64,000 nucleotides of DNA from Paenibacillus sp. FSL H8-0079 (GTDB lineage Bacteria > Bacillota > Bacilli > Paenibacillales > Paenibacillaceae): assembly GCF_037991315.1 (NCBI RefSeq), contig NZ_CP150300.1, positions 2,294,001-2,358,000 of the forward strand, read 5' to 3'. Positions 26,163-36,302 of this stretch are shown piece by piece. Position numbers and translations under genes: made by a program. The notes beneath the pieces are model-generated. The model did no database searches and had not been told where the DNA came from. It was given only the letters and a program-made list of their open reading frames with translations. The stretch's first letter is position 1. The number at the start of each line of letters is the position of its first letter.

Positions 26163-28187
26163 ATGGAAATATTTATTGCCGTACTTGTGTTATTGGTCCT
26201 GATCGGTTTATCCAATATTTTAAACCGGTTTGTACCCTTTATTCCCATTCCGCTCATTCAAATCGTGCTCGGTGTAGCCATAGCTTTACTTCCCGCAGGT
26301 GTTCATCTGCCTTTGAATCCGGAATTGTTTTTTGTGCTTTTCATCGCACCATTGTTATATAACGATGGTAAGCGAACACCAAGGAATGAGTTATGGAATC
26401 TGCGTGCACCGATACTTCTGCTTGCGCTAGGGCTTGTATTCGTGACAGTAGTCGTGGCGGGATATGCCATTCACTGGCTGATTCCTACAATTCCGTTACC
26501 CGCTGCATTTGCACTTGCGGCCATACTGTCCCCGACAGATGCGGTGGCCGTGGGTGCCATGGCGGGTCGGGTACATCTGCCCAAAGGCATACATAGGCTT
26601 CTTGAGGGTGAAGCATTAATGAATGATGCATCTGGTCTCGTGGCCTTCAAATTCGCGATTGCAGCCACGGTTACAGGTGTATTTTCCCTGGCGAATGCAA
26701 CCTTCAGTTTTATTCTGATTGCGATTGGCGGACTTCTCGTCGGGGCATTGTTATCTTTTCTGTTAATCAGGCTCGGGGTGTGGATTCGCAGGCTGGGCAT
26801 GGAAGATGTAACCATTCACATGCTGCTGCAAATCCTGACTCCATTTGTCATCTATCTGGTGAGTGAAGAGATTGGAGTATCGGGCATTTTGGCGGTCGTA
26901 GCAGGTGGTATTATTCACGCCATTGAGCGTGACCGCGCAGAATCGGTTCAGTTGAAGATGCAGGTGGTATCTGCGAGCACATGGTCTGTCATTTTATTTA
27001 TCCTGAACGGTCTGGTGTTCGTCATTCTCGGCGTACAGGTTCCGGATGTACTGAGTACCATTTTTGAAAATGTTTCGTTTAATAACTTGCAAGTATTGGG
27101 ATATGTGGGGCTAATCTCGGTGCTTCTGCTGGTTCTGCGTTTTCTCTGGATCTATCTGTTCTGGCAGGGTAATGAATTGCTGCGGACCAAATCCTCTATT
27201 GGCAGACCGCGATTCAAGGAAATTACGATTATTTCCCTCTCCGGCGTGCGTGGGGCTGTGACATTGGCGGGTGCCTTTTCCATTCCCTACGTGCTTCAGG
27301 ATGGATCGCCCTTCCCTGAAAGGGATCTTATTATTTTCCTGGCGGCAGGGGTTATTCTCTTCTCCCTGATTGCCGCGAGTGTGTTTCTTCCGGTTCTGGC
27401 TAAGGATGATGGTAAATCCACAGAAGAAACACCGCAGAAGTCAGAACGGAAAGCACATGACATTATGCTGAATGCGGCAATACGAGCTGTAAAATCCGAA
27501 ATGAACGATGAGAACAAAGCTGCAGCACTGGCGGTTGTCTCCGACTTGTCCAAGTACATCAGGCAGGCCGCAGGTCAGCTTACCGCTGGTAAACGCAAAG
27601 ATATTCAGAAACAAGAAACGGCTATCAACCTGATCGCCACCCGCGCGGAGCGTAAAGAAATCGAAGTGATGCTGGACGAAAATGCGATTGCTTCTGATGC
27701 GGCCTTCAAATGTGACAGCTGGCTGGATCGCAAGGAAATGATGCTGGCGAATCGCACCAATACTCAATTCATGACCTCGGTCAGCGAGATTGGGCGTGTG
27801 TTAGGACATCTGTTCACCAATCGGTCCCAGAAACCAAGCCAACCTTTCATGCTTGAAAATGCAGAACTGTTCCGTCAGGTGAAGCTGCGCACCTCTGAAG
27901 CGGCAATTAAAGCCATCCGTGCCCATATAAATGATGGTAATCGAGTGATAGCGTTGTCGGTCATCGCGAAGTATGAGCGGGTGATTGCCAAATTGCGCAC
28001 CTGGAACCAGGGCATAACGGAAGATCCGTTCAATCAGGAGAAGCTCGAATTGCAGATGGTGGCGATTCAGGAACAGCGTAATACGGTGCAGCAACTGTAT
28101 GAGAACGGCGAAATTAATCGTGATGTGGCAGCGAAACTACGCCGGTTTATCAACGATGTGGAAGCCACTGCGTTGAAAAACACTTAA
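26163..28187 (+). CDS. Na+/H+ antiporter, CPA1 family (NhaK/YvgP-like)
   Basis: A 674-residue cation/proton antiporter. Residues 1-420 form about 12 membrane helices with the CPA1 ion-site motif LSPTDAVAVGAM and the following EGEALMNDASGLVAFK. GVRGAVTLAGAFSIPY is the other conserved block. A hydrophilic tail of about 250 residues, as in B. subtilis NhaK (YvgP), probably regulates activity. It should export Na+, and perhaps K+ or Li+, in exchange for protons. The ribosome-binding site AAAGGGA precedes ATG 26163. It is monocistronic; I saw no terminator directly downstream. Confidence 0.9.
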   Translation: MEIFIAVLVLLVLIGLSNILNRFVPFIPIPLIQIVLGVAIALLPAGVHLPLNPELFFVLFIAPLLYNDGKRTPRNELWNLRAPILLLALGLVFVTVVVAGYAIHWLIPTIPLPAAFALAAILSPTDAVAVGAMAGRVHLPKGIHRLLEGEALMNDASGLVAFKFAIAATVTGVFSLANATFSFILIAIGGLLVGALLSFLLIRLGVWIRRLGMEDVTIHMLLQILTPFVIYLVSEEIGVSGILAVVAGGIIHAIERDRAESVQLKMQVVSASTWSVILFILNGLVFVILGVQVPDVLSTIFENVSFNNLQVLGYVGLISVLLLVLRFLWIYLFWQGNELLRTKSSIGRPRFKEITIISLSGVRGAVTLAGAFSIPYVLQDGSPFPERDLIIFLAAGVILFSLIAASVFLPVLAKDDGKSTEETPQKSERKAHDIMLNAAIRAVKSEMNDENKAAALAVVSDLSKYIRQAAGQLTAGKRKDIQKQETAINLIATRAERKEIEVMLDENAIASDAAFKCDSWLDRKEMMLANRTNTQFMTSVSEIGRVLGHLFTNRSQKPSQPFMLENAELFRQVKLRTSEAAIKAIRAHINDGNRVIALSVIAKYERVIAKLRTWNQGITEDPFNQEKLELQMVAIQEQRNTVQQLYENGEINRDVAAKLRRFINDVEATALKNT

Positions 28188-28204
28188 TCCGATAAACCCG
28201 ATAT

Positions 28205-28233
28205 TTTAAATATGCTAAATGGTTTGATATAAT
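28205..28233 (+). promoter_or_regulatory. Extended -10 promoter for the aldo/keto reductase
   Basis: TTTAAA (28205-28210), 17-bp spacer, then TATAAT (28228-28233) preceded by TG at the extended -10 position. It lies 67 bases upstream of the start codon. Confidence 0.6.
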
Positions 28234-28299
28234 ATGTAACAAGAAACATGCATCATTACAGAAATGTACTTATATCGATCAGTGAAGGAGAGATGAGAC

Positions 28300-29238
28300 A
28301 TGGCAGAACAACAAATTCGGTTGGGCAAGACGGATCTGATCGTGAATCCCATTGGACTGGGTGCGAATGCAGTAGGAGGACATAATATCTATCCGGACAT
28401 GCTGAATGATGAGACGGGTAAGGAAGTGGTTCGTACAGCCTTGAAACAAGGCATTAACTTTGTGGATACGGCGTACATCTATGGACCGGAGCATTCCGAA
28501 CGATTGATTGGTGAGGTACTGAAGGAAACCGGTCAGCGTCAGAATACCATCATTGCAACCAAGGCGGCCCATAAATTTGTAGATGGCAAGATTGTCGTGG
28601 ATAACTCACCTGCTTTCCTGAAAACGGCTGTAGATGAGGCGTTGAAACGTCTGCAAACCGATTACATTGATCTGTTCTACATCCACTTTCCGGATGAACA
28701 TACGCCTAAGGATGAAGCAGTAGATGCGTTAAAACGGTTGAAAGACGCTGGCAAAATTCGGGCCATTGGTGTATCCAACTTCTCCATCGATCAGTTGCGT
28801 GAAGCCAATAAGGACGGGCATGTAGACGTACTGCAATCTGAATATAATTTGTTCAAAAGAGATGCGGAGAAAGAGCTGTTGCCGTATACGGCTGAGCATG
28901 ACATTTCTTTTGTTCCTTACTTCCCTCTGGCAGCAGGACTGCTGGGCGGTAAATATAATCGTGATACCACATTCCAGGATGGACGGGCGAAGAACCCGCT
29001 GTTCACAGGTCAGGCTTTCATTGAAAATCTGGATAAAGTAGAACAACTGCGCAGCATTGCACAATCCAAGGATGTTGAGGTCGCTCATCTGGTTCTGGCC
29101 TGGTACCTGACCCAGCCTTCCATTGATGCACTGATTCCGGGCGCCAAGAAACCGGAGCAAGTGATTAATAATCTGAAAACATTGAATATAGAGCTAACTG
29201 CTGAGGAAATCGCCGTTGTGGATCAGATCTTTCGTTAA
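28300..29238 (+). CDS. Aldo/keto reductase
   Basis: A 312-residue NADPH-dependent oxidoreductase with the TIM-barrel fold. The catalytic tetrad is visible: Asp in FVDTAYIYG, the Tyr in the same block, Lys in IIATKAA, and His in FYIHFPD. The cofactor-binding end contains [11 protein letters not shown]. The overall pattern is of general stress or YccK/YhdN-like members; the substrate is not defined. AAGGAGAG precedes ATG 28300. A polysaccharide deacetylase gene follows 66 bases downstream and may share the transcript. Confidence 0.9.
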   Translation: MAEQQIRLGKTDLIVNPIGLGANAVGGHNIYPDMLNDETGKEVVRTALKQGINFVDTAYIYGPEHSERLIGEVLKETGQRQNTIIATKAAHKFVDGKIVVDNSPAFLKTAVDEALKRLQTDYIDLFYIHFPDEHTPKDEAVDALKRLKDAGKIRAIGVSNFSIDQLREANKDGHVDVLQSEYNLFKRDAEKELLPYTAEHDISFVPYFPLAAGLLGGKYNRDTTFQDGRAKNPLFTGQAFIENLDKVEQLRSIAQSKDVEVAHLVLAWYLTQPSIDALIPGAKKPEQVINNLKTLNIELTAEEIAVVDQIFR

Positions 29239-29304
29239 TTAGTTCAGGTGAATCGGGAAATGCTAACAGGGAGTTTACGTATGAAGACAAAGTGAGGACA
29301 CAAC

Positions 29305-30093
29305 ATGAACCTGAAGGCAGCCCGATTCATCGGATTGTTCACGCTGATTATTATGCTGGGCAGCAGTTCTGCATATGCGAAGCCTGTACAGAAGAACCGT
29401 CAGTATTATGAGGAGCGAGGAGAGATCGTGTGGGAGGTTCCCACACAAGATAAACTCATCGCCCTGACGTTTGATGATGGACCAGATCCGATTCAGACCC
29501 CGCAGATTTTGGCATTGCTCCAGCAATATCAAGCCAAAGGAACCTTTTTTGTACTTGGCAAATGGGCAGAAAAATTTCCTGAACTGATTAGGCAGGAGCA
29601 ACTCGAAGGGCATGAAATCGCCAATCATACGTATGCGCACACGTATGCAGTCCGGTCAACAGGTGCGGACAAGTATATGAAGGATATGAACGCAGCGGAA
29701 AATTCCATCATTGAAGCAGGGGCGGAGCGTCCCCTGTTGTTCAGGCCACCAGGCGGCTACTACAATGACATGGTCATTCAGGCTGCCAAACAAAAAGGGT
29801 ATACCATTGTACTCTGGTCCTGGCATCAGGATACACGGGACTGGGCTTCTCCAGGTGTATCGGCTATCGTTAACAAAGTGTTGAAAAACGCACGTAATGG
29901 GGATATTGTACTTTTTCATGATAAGGTGGAAGGTAAGTCGCATACGGTAGCAGCACTCAAAACGATTCTGCCTAAACTGCAGCAGCAGGGGTACCAATTC
30001 GTGACGGTGTCTGAGCTACTTGCTGTGAAGGCACGCGAAGCCGCGAAGGATGGAGCTTCACCTTCGTCTTTGTTGAAGCAGGTACAGCCCTAA
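29305..30093 (+). CDS. Secreted polysaccharide deacetylase (NodB domain, CE4)
   Basis: A 262-residue secreted enzyme. A signal peptide (ending near AYA) precedes the CE4 domain. Motif 1 is TFDDGPD (catalytic base and metal Asp), motif 2 HEIANHTYAH (metal His pair), motif 3 RPPGGYYN, motif 4 DTRDWASPG and motif 5 IVLFHD. All five are intact, so activity on N-acetylated glycans such as peptidoglycan, chitin oligomers or poly-GlcNAc is expected; PdaA/PdaB-type cell-wall roles are known in Bacillales. The start at 29305 has an AAAGTGAGGA site. A terminator follows the stop. Confidence 0.9.
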   Translation: MNLKAARFIGLFTLIIMLGSSSAYAKPVQKNRQYYEERGEIVWEVPTQDKLIALTFDDGPDPIQTPQILALLQQYQAKGTFFVLGKWAEKFPELIRQEQLEGHEIANHTYAHTYAVRSTGADKYMKDMNAAENSIIEAGAERPLLFRPPGGYYNDMVIQAAKQKGYTIVLWSWHQDTRDWASPGVSAIVNKVLKNARNGDIVLFHDKVEGKSHTVAALKTILPKLQQQGYQFVTVSELLAVKAREAAKDGASPSSLLKQVQP

Positions 30094-30110
30094 ACATGGT
30101 AATTCAATCA

Positions 30111-30150
30111 AAAGCCGCAGGCCTCGAGATGTAGAGACCTGCGGTTTCTT
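30111..30150 (+). terminator. Terminator after the deacetylase
   Basis: Arms AAGCCGCAGG and CCTGCGGTTT enclose a 15-base loop; TTTCTTT follows. It starts about 18 bases after the deacetylase stop. Confidence 0.8.
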
Positions 30151-30320
30151 TATATTGGTTTCCATGTGGCCCCATATAAAACGTTGAACCAGAAGTAGGA
30201 GGTTGTTGTCTGCATAGCTTTCGTTTTGAAACCAAAACGTCTACAATAGATGAAGATTTGTGTTTAAGGGTTATATAGTGTACAAGATATGAATTAACGA
30301 CATAGAGGAGAGCGAACATA

Positions 30321-30527
30321 ATGAATGGACAACAACGTGTAAATATTAAACCAGGTCTGGAAGTGGACATTGTGCTGAAGCAGGATCAAGCTACAGGCAA
30401 GCTGACACGGGGCATTGTTAAGGATCTGTTAACCAAGTCACCTACGCATCCACACGGAATCAAAGTACGACTGACGAGCGGCCAAGTGGGACGTGTGAAA
30501 CAGGTCATTGTAGGAGGCTCGAACTAA
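30321..30527 (+). CDS. ywbE: YwbE family protein
   Basis: A 68-residue basic protein. The blocks INIKPGLEVDIVLK-like (here VNIKPGLEVDIVLKQDQ), TGKLTRGIVKDLLTKS and HPHGIKVRL identify the small YwbE family. The family function is unknown; the repeating VxIxxG pattern suggests a small beta-barrel or KOW-like RNA-binding fold. GAGGAGAG precedes ATG 30321. The next gene starts two bases after its stop, so the two are probably co-translated. Confidence 0.87.
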   Translation: MNGQQRVNIKPGLEVDIVLKQDQATGKLTRGIVKDLLTKSPTHPHGIKVRLTSGQVGRVKQVIVGGSN

Positions 30528-30529
30528 CT

Positions 30530-31132
30530 GTGGTCCAAGGTGGGGAGATGAGTACTACCGCAAAAGTATTGGCTCATCTGGCTACAGGTAATGAACGTCA
30601 GCAGGACGCATACCGCGTGTTAAAGAGCAGTGGACTGCTAGATATATTAGCTGACTACCACCCATATCCGGCGGGGACGGTACCGATTAATATTGATGTT
30701 CCAGGCAGTGATCTGGATCTGCTGTGTTATGTAGAGGATCTGGATGCCTTTGAAGCTGAGATGCATGATCAGATCGGAGCAGTCGGTGAGTTTCGATGTA
30801 TTCGTGGGGATGGGAATCTTCCAGACCAACGTCCTTATGTGACTTTTAATTTGCAAGTGGGACATTGGCCTGTGGAGATTTTTGCCCAATCCGTGCCAGT
30901 CAACAGGCAGAATGCATACCTACATATGCTCGTGGAGTGGAGATTGTTACAACTGTGGGGAGACGCGGGACACCGTGAGATCCGCAGACTGAAACAGGCA
31001 GGGTGGAAGACGGAGCCTGCATTTGCTTCTGTACTTGGACTACAGGGAGATCCATATGTGGACATGCTGCATCTGGCAGAGATGAAACGTGAAGATCTCT
31101 GGAACTGGGCGCGTTCGCGCACGTCTTTATAA
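30530..31132 (+). CDS. DUF4269-like nucleotidyltransferase-fold protein
   Basis: A 200-residue soluble protein. The GSDLDLLCYVED block is the GS...DxD signature of the nucleotidyltransferase fold, followed by WPVEIFAQ, which may supply the third acidic residue. The overall pattern agrees with the DUF4269 family, whose role is unknown. The start is uncertain: GTG 30530 is 12 bases after GGAGG, whereas ATG 30548 directly abuts GGGGAG, so GTG is preferred. It follows ywbE by two bases and may be made from the same message. Nothing shows its substrate. Confidence 0.75.
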   Translation: MVQGGEMSTTAKVLAHLATGNERQQDAYRVLKSSGLLDILADYHPYPAGTVPINIDVPGSDLDLLCYVEDLDAFEAEMHDQIGAVGEFRCIRGDGNLPDQRPYVTFNLQVGHWPVEIFAQSVPVNRQNAYLHMLVEWRLLQLWGDAGHREIRRLKQAGWKTEPAFASVLGLQGDPYVDMLHLAEMKREDLWNWARSRTSL

Positions 31133-31153
31133 ACGCTTCAGCATAACCTTTGG

Positions 31154-32563
31154 TCAGATCAAAAAAATGGCTACAATCGTAGTTACCGTGAGTCCCAGTA
31201 GTACAGGCTTCAGGTTGCGTCTTGCAAGTTCAAAAGGACTGACTCCGCAGATCGCAGCAGCAGGAATCAATGCCCATGGAATCAAAGTTCCCCCACCTAC
31301 CCATATGGCTGAGACCTGCCCCAGTGCGGTCAGCACAGGTGCCGAATCTGCCGAACCTGCAAACATGGACGCAATCGAGCCAACTAGGGAAATCCCCGAG
31401 AATCCCGAACCATCCATGCCCGTGACCGCTCCGGTCACCGTCATCGTAATGGCTCCCACTGTACCATTCAGTGGCACCAGTCCAGCAAGTGCAACCCCGA
31501 GATCATTCACAATCCCGTGTGAACCTTCAGGAAGAGGATTGTGGAACAACTCCGTAATCGCAGCATCCCCCAGATAAAAGAACGCGGCTATTGGAATAAC
31601 CGGCCCGAATACTTTGAATCCGAACTGAAATCCTTCTATTAAATAGTTAGTCGTTTCCTCTGGTCCCGCATGTCGATGTGCGGCAAGGGTGACGGCGATC
31701 AATATGACCACAGCCGTCCCGCCAATCAGTGCTGTTGCGTCACCGCCTTGCAGCTTCAATACAAACATCAAAATCACATCAACTGCGAATAACAGAGGGA
31801 TAAGCAGAGCGAATGCTTTTTGCAAACGAGGTGACATGGCTTGATGTTCAACAGGCAGATTGCCAGGTAGAGAAGTGGACACAGCCTCTGATGAGGATGA
31901 AGGTTCCGTTGTCACTGTACCTGCTTTCATCTCTTTGCGCAGCATCCAGAAGGCTGTAAGTGTAGATACCGTTCCCATGACAATGACCAGAGGTATGCTG
32001 GCCGTCATGACGGAAGTAACCGGTAGACCCGCCGCATCAGCCGTAAGTTTGGGAGCCCCTTGAATAATGTAATCCCCCGACAGTGCAATCCCATGTCCGA
32101 ACAGATTCATGGCAATGGCAGCTCCAATCGGAGGAAGTCCCACTCGCACCGCTACAGGAAGCAGTACAGCACCAACCAGAGCTACGGCCGGAGAAGGCCA
32201 GAAAAAGAGCGATACAACCATCATGATCAGTCCAATTCCCCAATATGCCACTTGAGGAGAACGGATAAACCGGGTGACAGGTTTCACCATGACCTCATTA
32301 ATGCCAGTTCTGATCAGAACACGGCTCATCGCCACAATGATCGAGATGATGAAGATCGTACTTAGTAATTCTTTCGTCGCATAGATAAAACTGCTGAAGA
32401 TTCCAGAGACTGACCCGCTTAAGGTTTCCGTTGCCAGAAGTCCAATGGTCATAATACCTGCGACACAGATGATGGTGGTGTCCCTGCGCCGGATCATTAC
32501 GGCAATGATCAAGACGATAAATGCCAGATAGACATAGTGTAACGAAGTGAGTTGAATATTCAT
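31154..32563 (-). CDS. Multi-pass membrane transporter, substrate unknown
   Basis: A 469-residue protein with roughly 11-12 membrane helices, including two long hydrophobic halves separated by a cytoplasmic Ser/Thr-rich loop (about residues 225-250). The pattern, with re-entrant-like segments such as FFWPSPAVALVGAVLLP and NLFGHGIALSGD in the first half and GLVPLNGTVGAITMTVTGAVTG in the second, suggests an ion-transporter or GntP-like secondary carrier. I cannot assign a family firmly. The frame extends to 32620, but GGGAGG eight bases before ATG 32563 decides the start. It is convergent to the DUF4269-like gene and divergent from the second kinase gene. Confidence 0.72.
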   Translation of the reverse strand: MNIQLTSLHYVYLAFIVLIIAVMIRRRDTTIICVAGIMTIGLLATETLSGSVSGIFSSFIYATKELLSTIFIISIIVAMSRVLIRTGINEVMVKPVTRFIRSPQVAYWGIGLIMMVVSLFFWPSPAVALVGAVLLPVAVRVGLPPIGAAIAMNLFGHGIALSGDYIIQGAPKLTADAAGLPVTSVMTASIPLVIVMGTVSTLTAFWMLRKEMKAGTVTTEPSSSSEAVSTSLPGNLPVEHQAMSPRLQKAFALLIPLLFAVDVILMFVLKLQGGDATALIGGTAVVILIAVTLAAHRHAGPEETTNYLIEGFQFGFKVFGPVIPIAAFFYLGDAAITELFHNPLPEGSHGIVNDLGVALAGLVPLNGTVGAITMTVTGAVTGMDGSGFSGISLVGSIASMFAGSADSAPVLTALGQVSAIWVGGGTLIPWALIPAAAICGVSPFELARRNLKPVLLGLTVTTIVAIFLI

Positions 32564-32909
32564 CGAACAGGCCTCCCTACATCCTGGTGACAAACCCGAG
32601 GAGTGATATATCGTATGCATGTCAAGATCGGGCGTTCGTGGAGTCTGGGGATTGCCGCAGCATTTATTTTCAGGGAGAAGCTTCTGAGCTATAAATGAAG
32701 GATTTTTTTTACAACTGGAGAATTTATTACAATATGAAGCGCGTTATCCAAACTTGGAGCGGATAGAAGTCACCAGAATTGACATGTGCAGGTCACGGGA
32801 CCGCATAGACAATGGCAAGCAGGGGTGACTACAATAAACATGCCATCATAAGGAAGAAATTAGAAAAAAGCACGCTATGTTAAATGAAAAGGGCGGGATT
32901 CCTTAATCC
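32564..32909. other. Divergent intergenic region, transporter / second kinase
   Basis: A 346-bp spacer with promoters for both flanking genes. I found no strong -35/-10 pair. CG-containing palindromes here (for example around 32739) fail the CcpA pattern. No RNA element is recognised. Confidence 0.35.
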
Positions 32910-34691
32910 ATGAATGTGATCCGTTCACTGCGTTTTAAATTTATTGTGGGTCTTACACTGATCATGCTGCCATTATTCATGCTGCTCTATTACAACAACG
33001 TCTACGCCATGAAAGTCGTACGTGACAAGGTATCTCTCACCAATATGAATCATCTTGCCAAGAGTGTGGAACAGAATGAACGTGTATTACAGGAGACGAA
33101 TCGGTATTTATATAGTCTGGGCGAGCGGGACCCGGATATTATATCCCTGTTTTTTCTGGAATACGGCAGTGGGGATTATATCATTGCGAAGCAACGCATT
33201 ATGAATAAATTCATGACAGATATCGGTTTCTATAATCTGATCGATTCTTTTTTTCTATATGATGCCGTCAATGATGATCTGCTGCTCGCCACTTCGGGCA
33301 ATTATGATGTCAAAAAGTCGGTTGTGCAGGAGAGTATGCCGGTCCAGATGCAGCAATTGGAAGGGGATATCCAGAAGCCCGAATGGAGCATCGTGCGTGG
33401 GGGAACATGGAATGCGCTGGTGAAAACGGTGCGAATCAACCAGCAGTTCTATGCAGGCGCGCTTGTTGATATGAATGCACTGAATCACACACAACAGTTC
33501 ACAGAATCCGGTGACAGAGGAGGCGCAGTCATTGTTGGAACCGACGGTGGGGCATTATCGGATTCCACATTGAATACTGCACAGATTCAGCTTGCATCGG
33601 CACATCTTCCCGGCCTGAAGAACCCGTATCAGGTCATCTCTGAAGTCATGAACAAGGGAGAAGCACGTCAATATTTGATGCTGGGTATTGCCTCAGCCAT
33701 GTCCGAGATGAATTACATCGTGCTGCTGCCTGAGGAAGATATGATGCGTAACCTCCCGTTTTTCCAGCAGATCATTCGTCTTCTTCCCATTGGTGCGGCG
33801 GTAATTCTGGTTACTGCACTGATCTTTTTGCGTCAACTGTTATTCCGTCCGATGAATTCACTGATCCGAGGCATGAGAAGGGTGAGTCGCGGAGATCTCG
33901 ATGTGAAGCTGGAGCCACCATCCTCCTCGGAGCTTGAATTTATGACACGAAGCTTCAATCAGATGACCAGCGAGATCCGGCATCTCAAGATTGATGTGTA
34001 TGAGGAACAATTGCGGACACGGGAGGCGGAGTTCAAACAATTACAGATGCAAATTAATCCTCACTTTTATTTGAATTCACTCAATATAATTCATAGTCTG
34101 GCTTCTTTGAAAAAGCATGAGCTAGTGCAGCAGATGGCTGGGCATTTGGCTGATTATTTCCGATTCAGTCTGCGTGCAGGCAAACGTGTTATTCGTCTGG
34201 ATGAAGAGCTGGAGCACATTCGTCATTATTTAGAAATTCAGAAGCTGAGGTTTCCAAGCCGATTGGATTTTGAACTGGATATTGAACCGGATCTCGGAAA
34301 GTATGTGATTCCGCCATTAACGATTCAGCCCTTTGTGGAGAATGCCATTATTCACGGATTTCAGCGGCGAACGCAGCCATTTGTCATTCGGATTGTGGCT
34401 TGCCATGGGAAGATGTTATCCGGTCAAATCGATGAGACGGTACTTCAACTGATGATTGTGGATAATGGTGTCGGATTTGATGAGGAACTGCTGGAACGTC
34501 TACAGCAGGGACAATACGCTGAAGACCCGGGTGGACAGCACATCGGTATATGGAACGTGGCTCATCGGCTGTTAGTGAAGTATGGTGATCAAGCCAGTTT
34601 GCAGTTTAGAAATGAGGCGGATAACGGCGCTGCAGTCATCATTGATTTACCCGCTCAGACCGAAGAGGAAGAAGGGGGAGCCCATGCGTAA
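32910..34691 (+). CDS. YesM-type sensor histidine kinase (second cassette)
   Basis: A 593-residue membrane kinase. The first helix (about residues 13-30) and a second (about 288-308) bracket an extracellular sensor of about 255 residues; a HAMP region (RPMNSLIRGMRRVSRGDLDV) follows. The phosphoacceptor block is QMQINPHFYLNSLNIIHS, where FYLNS replaces the common FLYNT. The ATPase domain has VENAIIHGF, DNGVGF and GIWNVAHRLLVKYG. The ribosome-binding site is weak (GGGCGGGA, 11 bases upstream), which fits low kinase expression. It overlaps the regulator gene by 8 bases. Confidence 0.89.
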   Translation: MNVIRSLRFKFIVGLTLIMLPLFMLLYYNNVYAMKVVRDKVSLTNMNHLAKSVEQNERVLQETNRYLYSLGERDPDIISLFFLEYGSGDYIIAKQRIMNKFMTDIGFYNLIDSFFLYDAVNDDLLLATSGNYDVKKSVVQESMPVQMQQLEGDIQKPEWSIVRGGTWNALVKTVRINQQFYAGALVDMNALNHTQQFTESGDRGGAVIVGTDGGALSDSTLNTAQIQLASAHLPGLKNPYQVISEVMNKGEARQYLMLGIASAMSEMNYIVLLPEEDMMRNLPFFQQIIRLLPIGAAVILVTALIFLRQLLFRPMNSLIRGMRRVSRGDLDVKLEPPSSSELEFMTRSFNQMTSEIRHLKIDVYEEQLRTREAEFKQLQMQINPHFYLNSLNIIHSLASLKKHELVQQMAGHLADYFRFSLRAGKRVIRLDEELEHIRHYLEIQKLRFPSRLDFELDIEPDLGKYVIPPLTIQPFVENAIIHGFQRRTQPFVIRIVACHGKMLSGQIDETVLQLMIVDNGVGFDEELLERLQQGQYAEDPGGQHIGIWNVAHRLLVKYGDQASLQFRNEADNGAAVIIDLPAQTEEEEGGAHA

Positions 34692-36297
34692 CCTGTTGAT
34701 CGTGGATGATGAAGTGTATGCACTACAAGCGATGGTGGAAGGTGTTGACTGGCATGCGGCCGGCATTGACCAGGTGTTCAGTGCTTGTGATGCAGAAGAG
34801 GCGAGAAAGGTCCTGAAGGCAAGTGCCATTGATATCATGATCTGTGATATTGAGATGCCTGGCGAAACAGGGCTTGATCTGCAGAGCTGGGTGTTGAAAC
34901 ATGATCCAGGCATGCTGACCATTTTCCTGACAGGGCATGCATTGTTCGATTATGCTCAGACGGCAATTAAGCTGAACAGCTTTGATTATGTATTGAAGCC
35001 GGCTCCAGCAGATCAATTGATCAAGGTGGTAAGCCAGGCGGTGGAGAAGATCAAGGATGGGGAGCAGCGTACCCGTACCAACGAAGTTTATGAGACCGTA
35101 TACAAACGCTGGAAGACCCATAAACCGCTCCTGACAGAACGTTTCTGGAAAGATGCCATCTCTCAGCGGATCACGTTAACTGAGCAACGGCTGCAAGAGC
35201 TCGCAGAATTGTATGGTGCTGAGATCGATCCACAGGCTCGTGTATTACCCATTGTGATCTCGGTAGAGGAGTGGGTGCGTGAATTCGATTTGCGTGATGA
35301 AGAGGTATTAGAATATGCCCTTCGTAATGCAGGAAGAGAGATGTTGCTTGGCGACAAGCCGGGTGAGGTGTTTCAGGATCATAGTGGATTGAATATTGTG
35401 CTTGCTTACGAGCAAGATGGCATCATACCGAGTGCGAGCGAAGTGGCAGAACGTTGTCAGGTGTACATTCAGGAATGTGGTACGTATTTCTACTGCCGAT
35501 TGTCCTGTTATGTTGGTGTCCCGGTGGCTGTAACGGAGCTGCAAGGCATGTTGAATGAACTGATGGATATGGAACGACGCAATATTAAGGAGCTTGAAGA
35601 AGTCTTTGTTTATGATGAGCGGGGCAGAGATCAGGAAGATCGCTTTTTGCCTATTCCGTGGTTTTCGGAGTTATCCATTCTTTTTGAGACGGGTAAAGTT
35701 GGGGATTTGCGCGAACGTGTGGATGAGATCTTCGAGTTGCTTGCTGCTCAGGAGGGATTGTCTCCTGAAATACTTCGTCTCTACTACCATGCGATGTTGC
35801 ATGTGGTCTATCCGTTACTTCATCAGAAAAATGTATCCATACGCAGTCTGTATCCGGGGGAACGGGAGCCGGAAGAGAGTGTAGTCACAAGGTCGTTGCC
35901 ACAGTTGAAGCTGTGGACGTCTGATCTGATAGATCGTGTCATCCCGGTGTTATACCCGGACGATCACAGTCCAATGACTATTGTGGATCAGTTATGTATT
36001 TATATCGAAACACATATTGGCGAAGAACTCATGCGAGAGGAACTTGCAGCTTTTGCCGGTTTCAATCCTGCTTATCTATCCCGTTTGTTTCGAAAAGAGA
36101 AGGGGATGTCCTTGTCCGAGTTTATCCTTCAAGGGAGAGTAGCCAAAGCGAAGACCTTGCTGTCCCAGTCCACCGTCAAGGTGACGGATATCGCTGGCAA
36201 GGTGGGGTACTACAATTACTCGCATTTCACCAAAATGTTCAAAAAGTGCACAGGTATCACACCACAGGAGTTCCGCAAACAGTCACGTACCGTATAA
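34684..36297 (+). CDS. YesN-type response regulator, receiver + AraC HTH (second cassette)
   Basis: A 537-residue activator. Its receiver starts LLIVDDEVYALQ with phosphoacceptor Asp55 in ICDIEMPG and Lys in VLKPAP. The C-terminal AraC module is AYLSRLFRKEKGMSLSEFI ... GYYNYSHFTKMFKKCTGITPQEFR. ATG 34684 has GGGGGAG just upstream and lies inside the 3' end of the kinase gene. It presumably activates the permease/binding-protein genes that follow a terminator 186 bases downstream. Confidence 0.9.
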   Translation: MRNLLIVDDEVYALQAMVEGVDWHAAGIDQVFSACDAEEARKVLKASAIDIMICDIEMPGETGLDLQSWVLKHDPGMLTIFLTGHALFDYAQTAIKLNSFDYVLKPAPADQLIKVVSQAVEKIKDGEQRTRTNEVYETVYKRWKTHKPLLTERFWKDAISQRITLTEQRLQELAELYGAEIDPQARVLPIVISVEEWVREFDLRDEEVLEYALRNAGREMLLGDKPGEVFQDHSGLNIVLAYEQDGIIPSASEVAERCQVYIQECGTYFYCRLSCYVGVPVAVTELQGMLNELMDMERRNIKELEEVFVYDERGRDQEDRFLPIPWFSELSILFETGKVGDLRERVDEIFELLAAQEGLSPEILRLYYHAMLHVVYPLLHQKNVSIRSLYPGEREPEESVVTRSLPQLKLWTSDLIDRVIPVLYPDDHSPMTIVDQLCIYIETHIGEELMREELAAFAGFNPAYLSRLFRKEKGMSLSEFILQGRVAKAKTLLSQSTVKVTDIAGKVGYYNYSHFTKMFKKCTGITPQEFRKQSRTV

Positions 36298-36302
36298 CTC
36301 AT

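Noticed and set aside
32738..32753. cre-like sequence TGAAGCGCGTTATCCA
   Set aside because: With either CG as the centre the fixed TG and CA positions do not fit.
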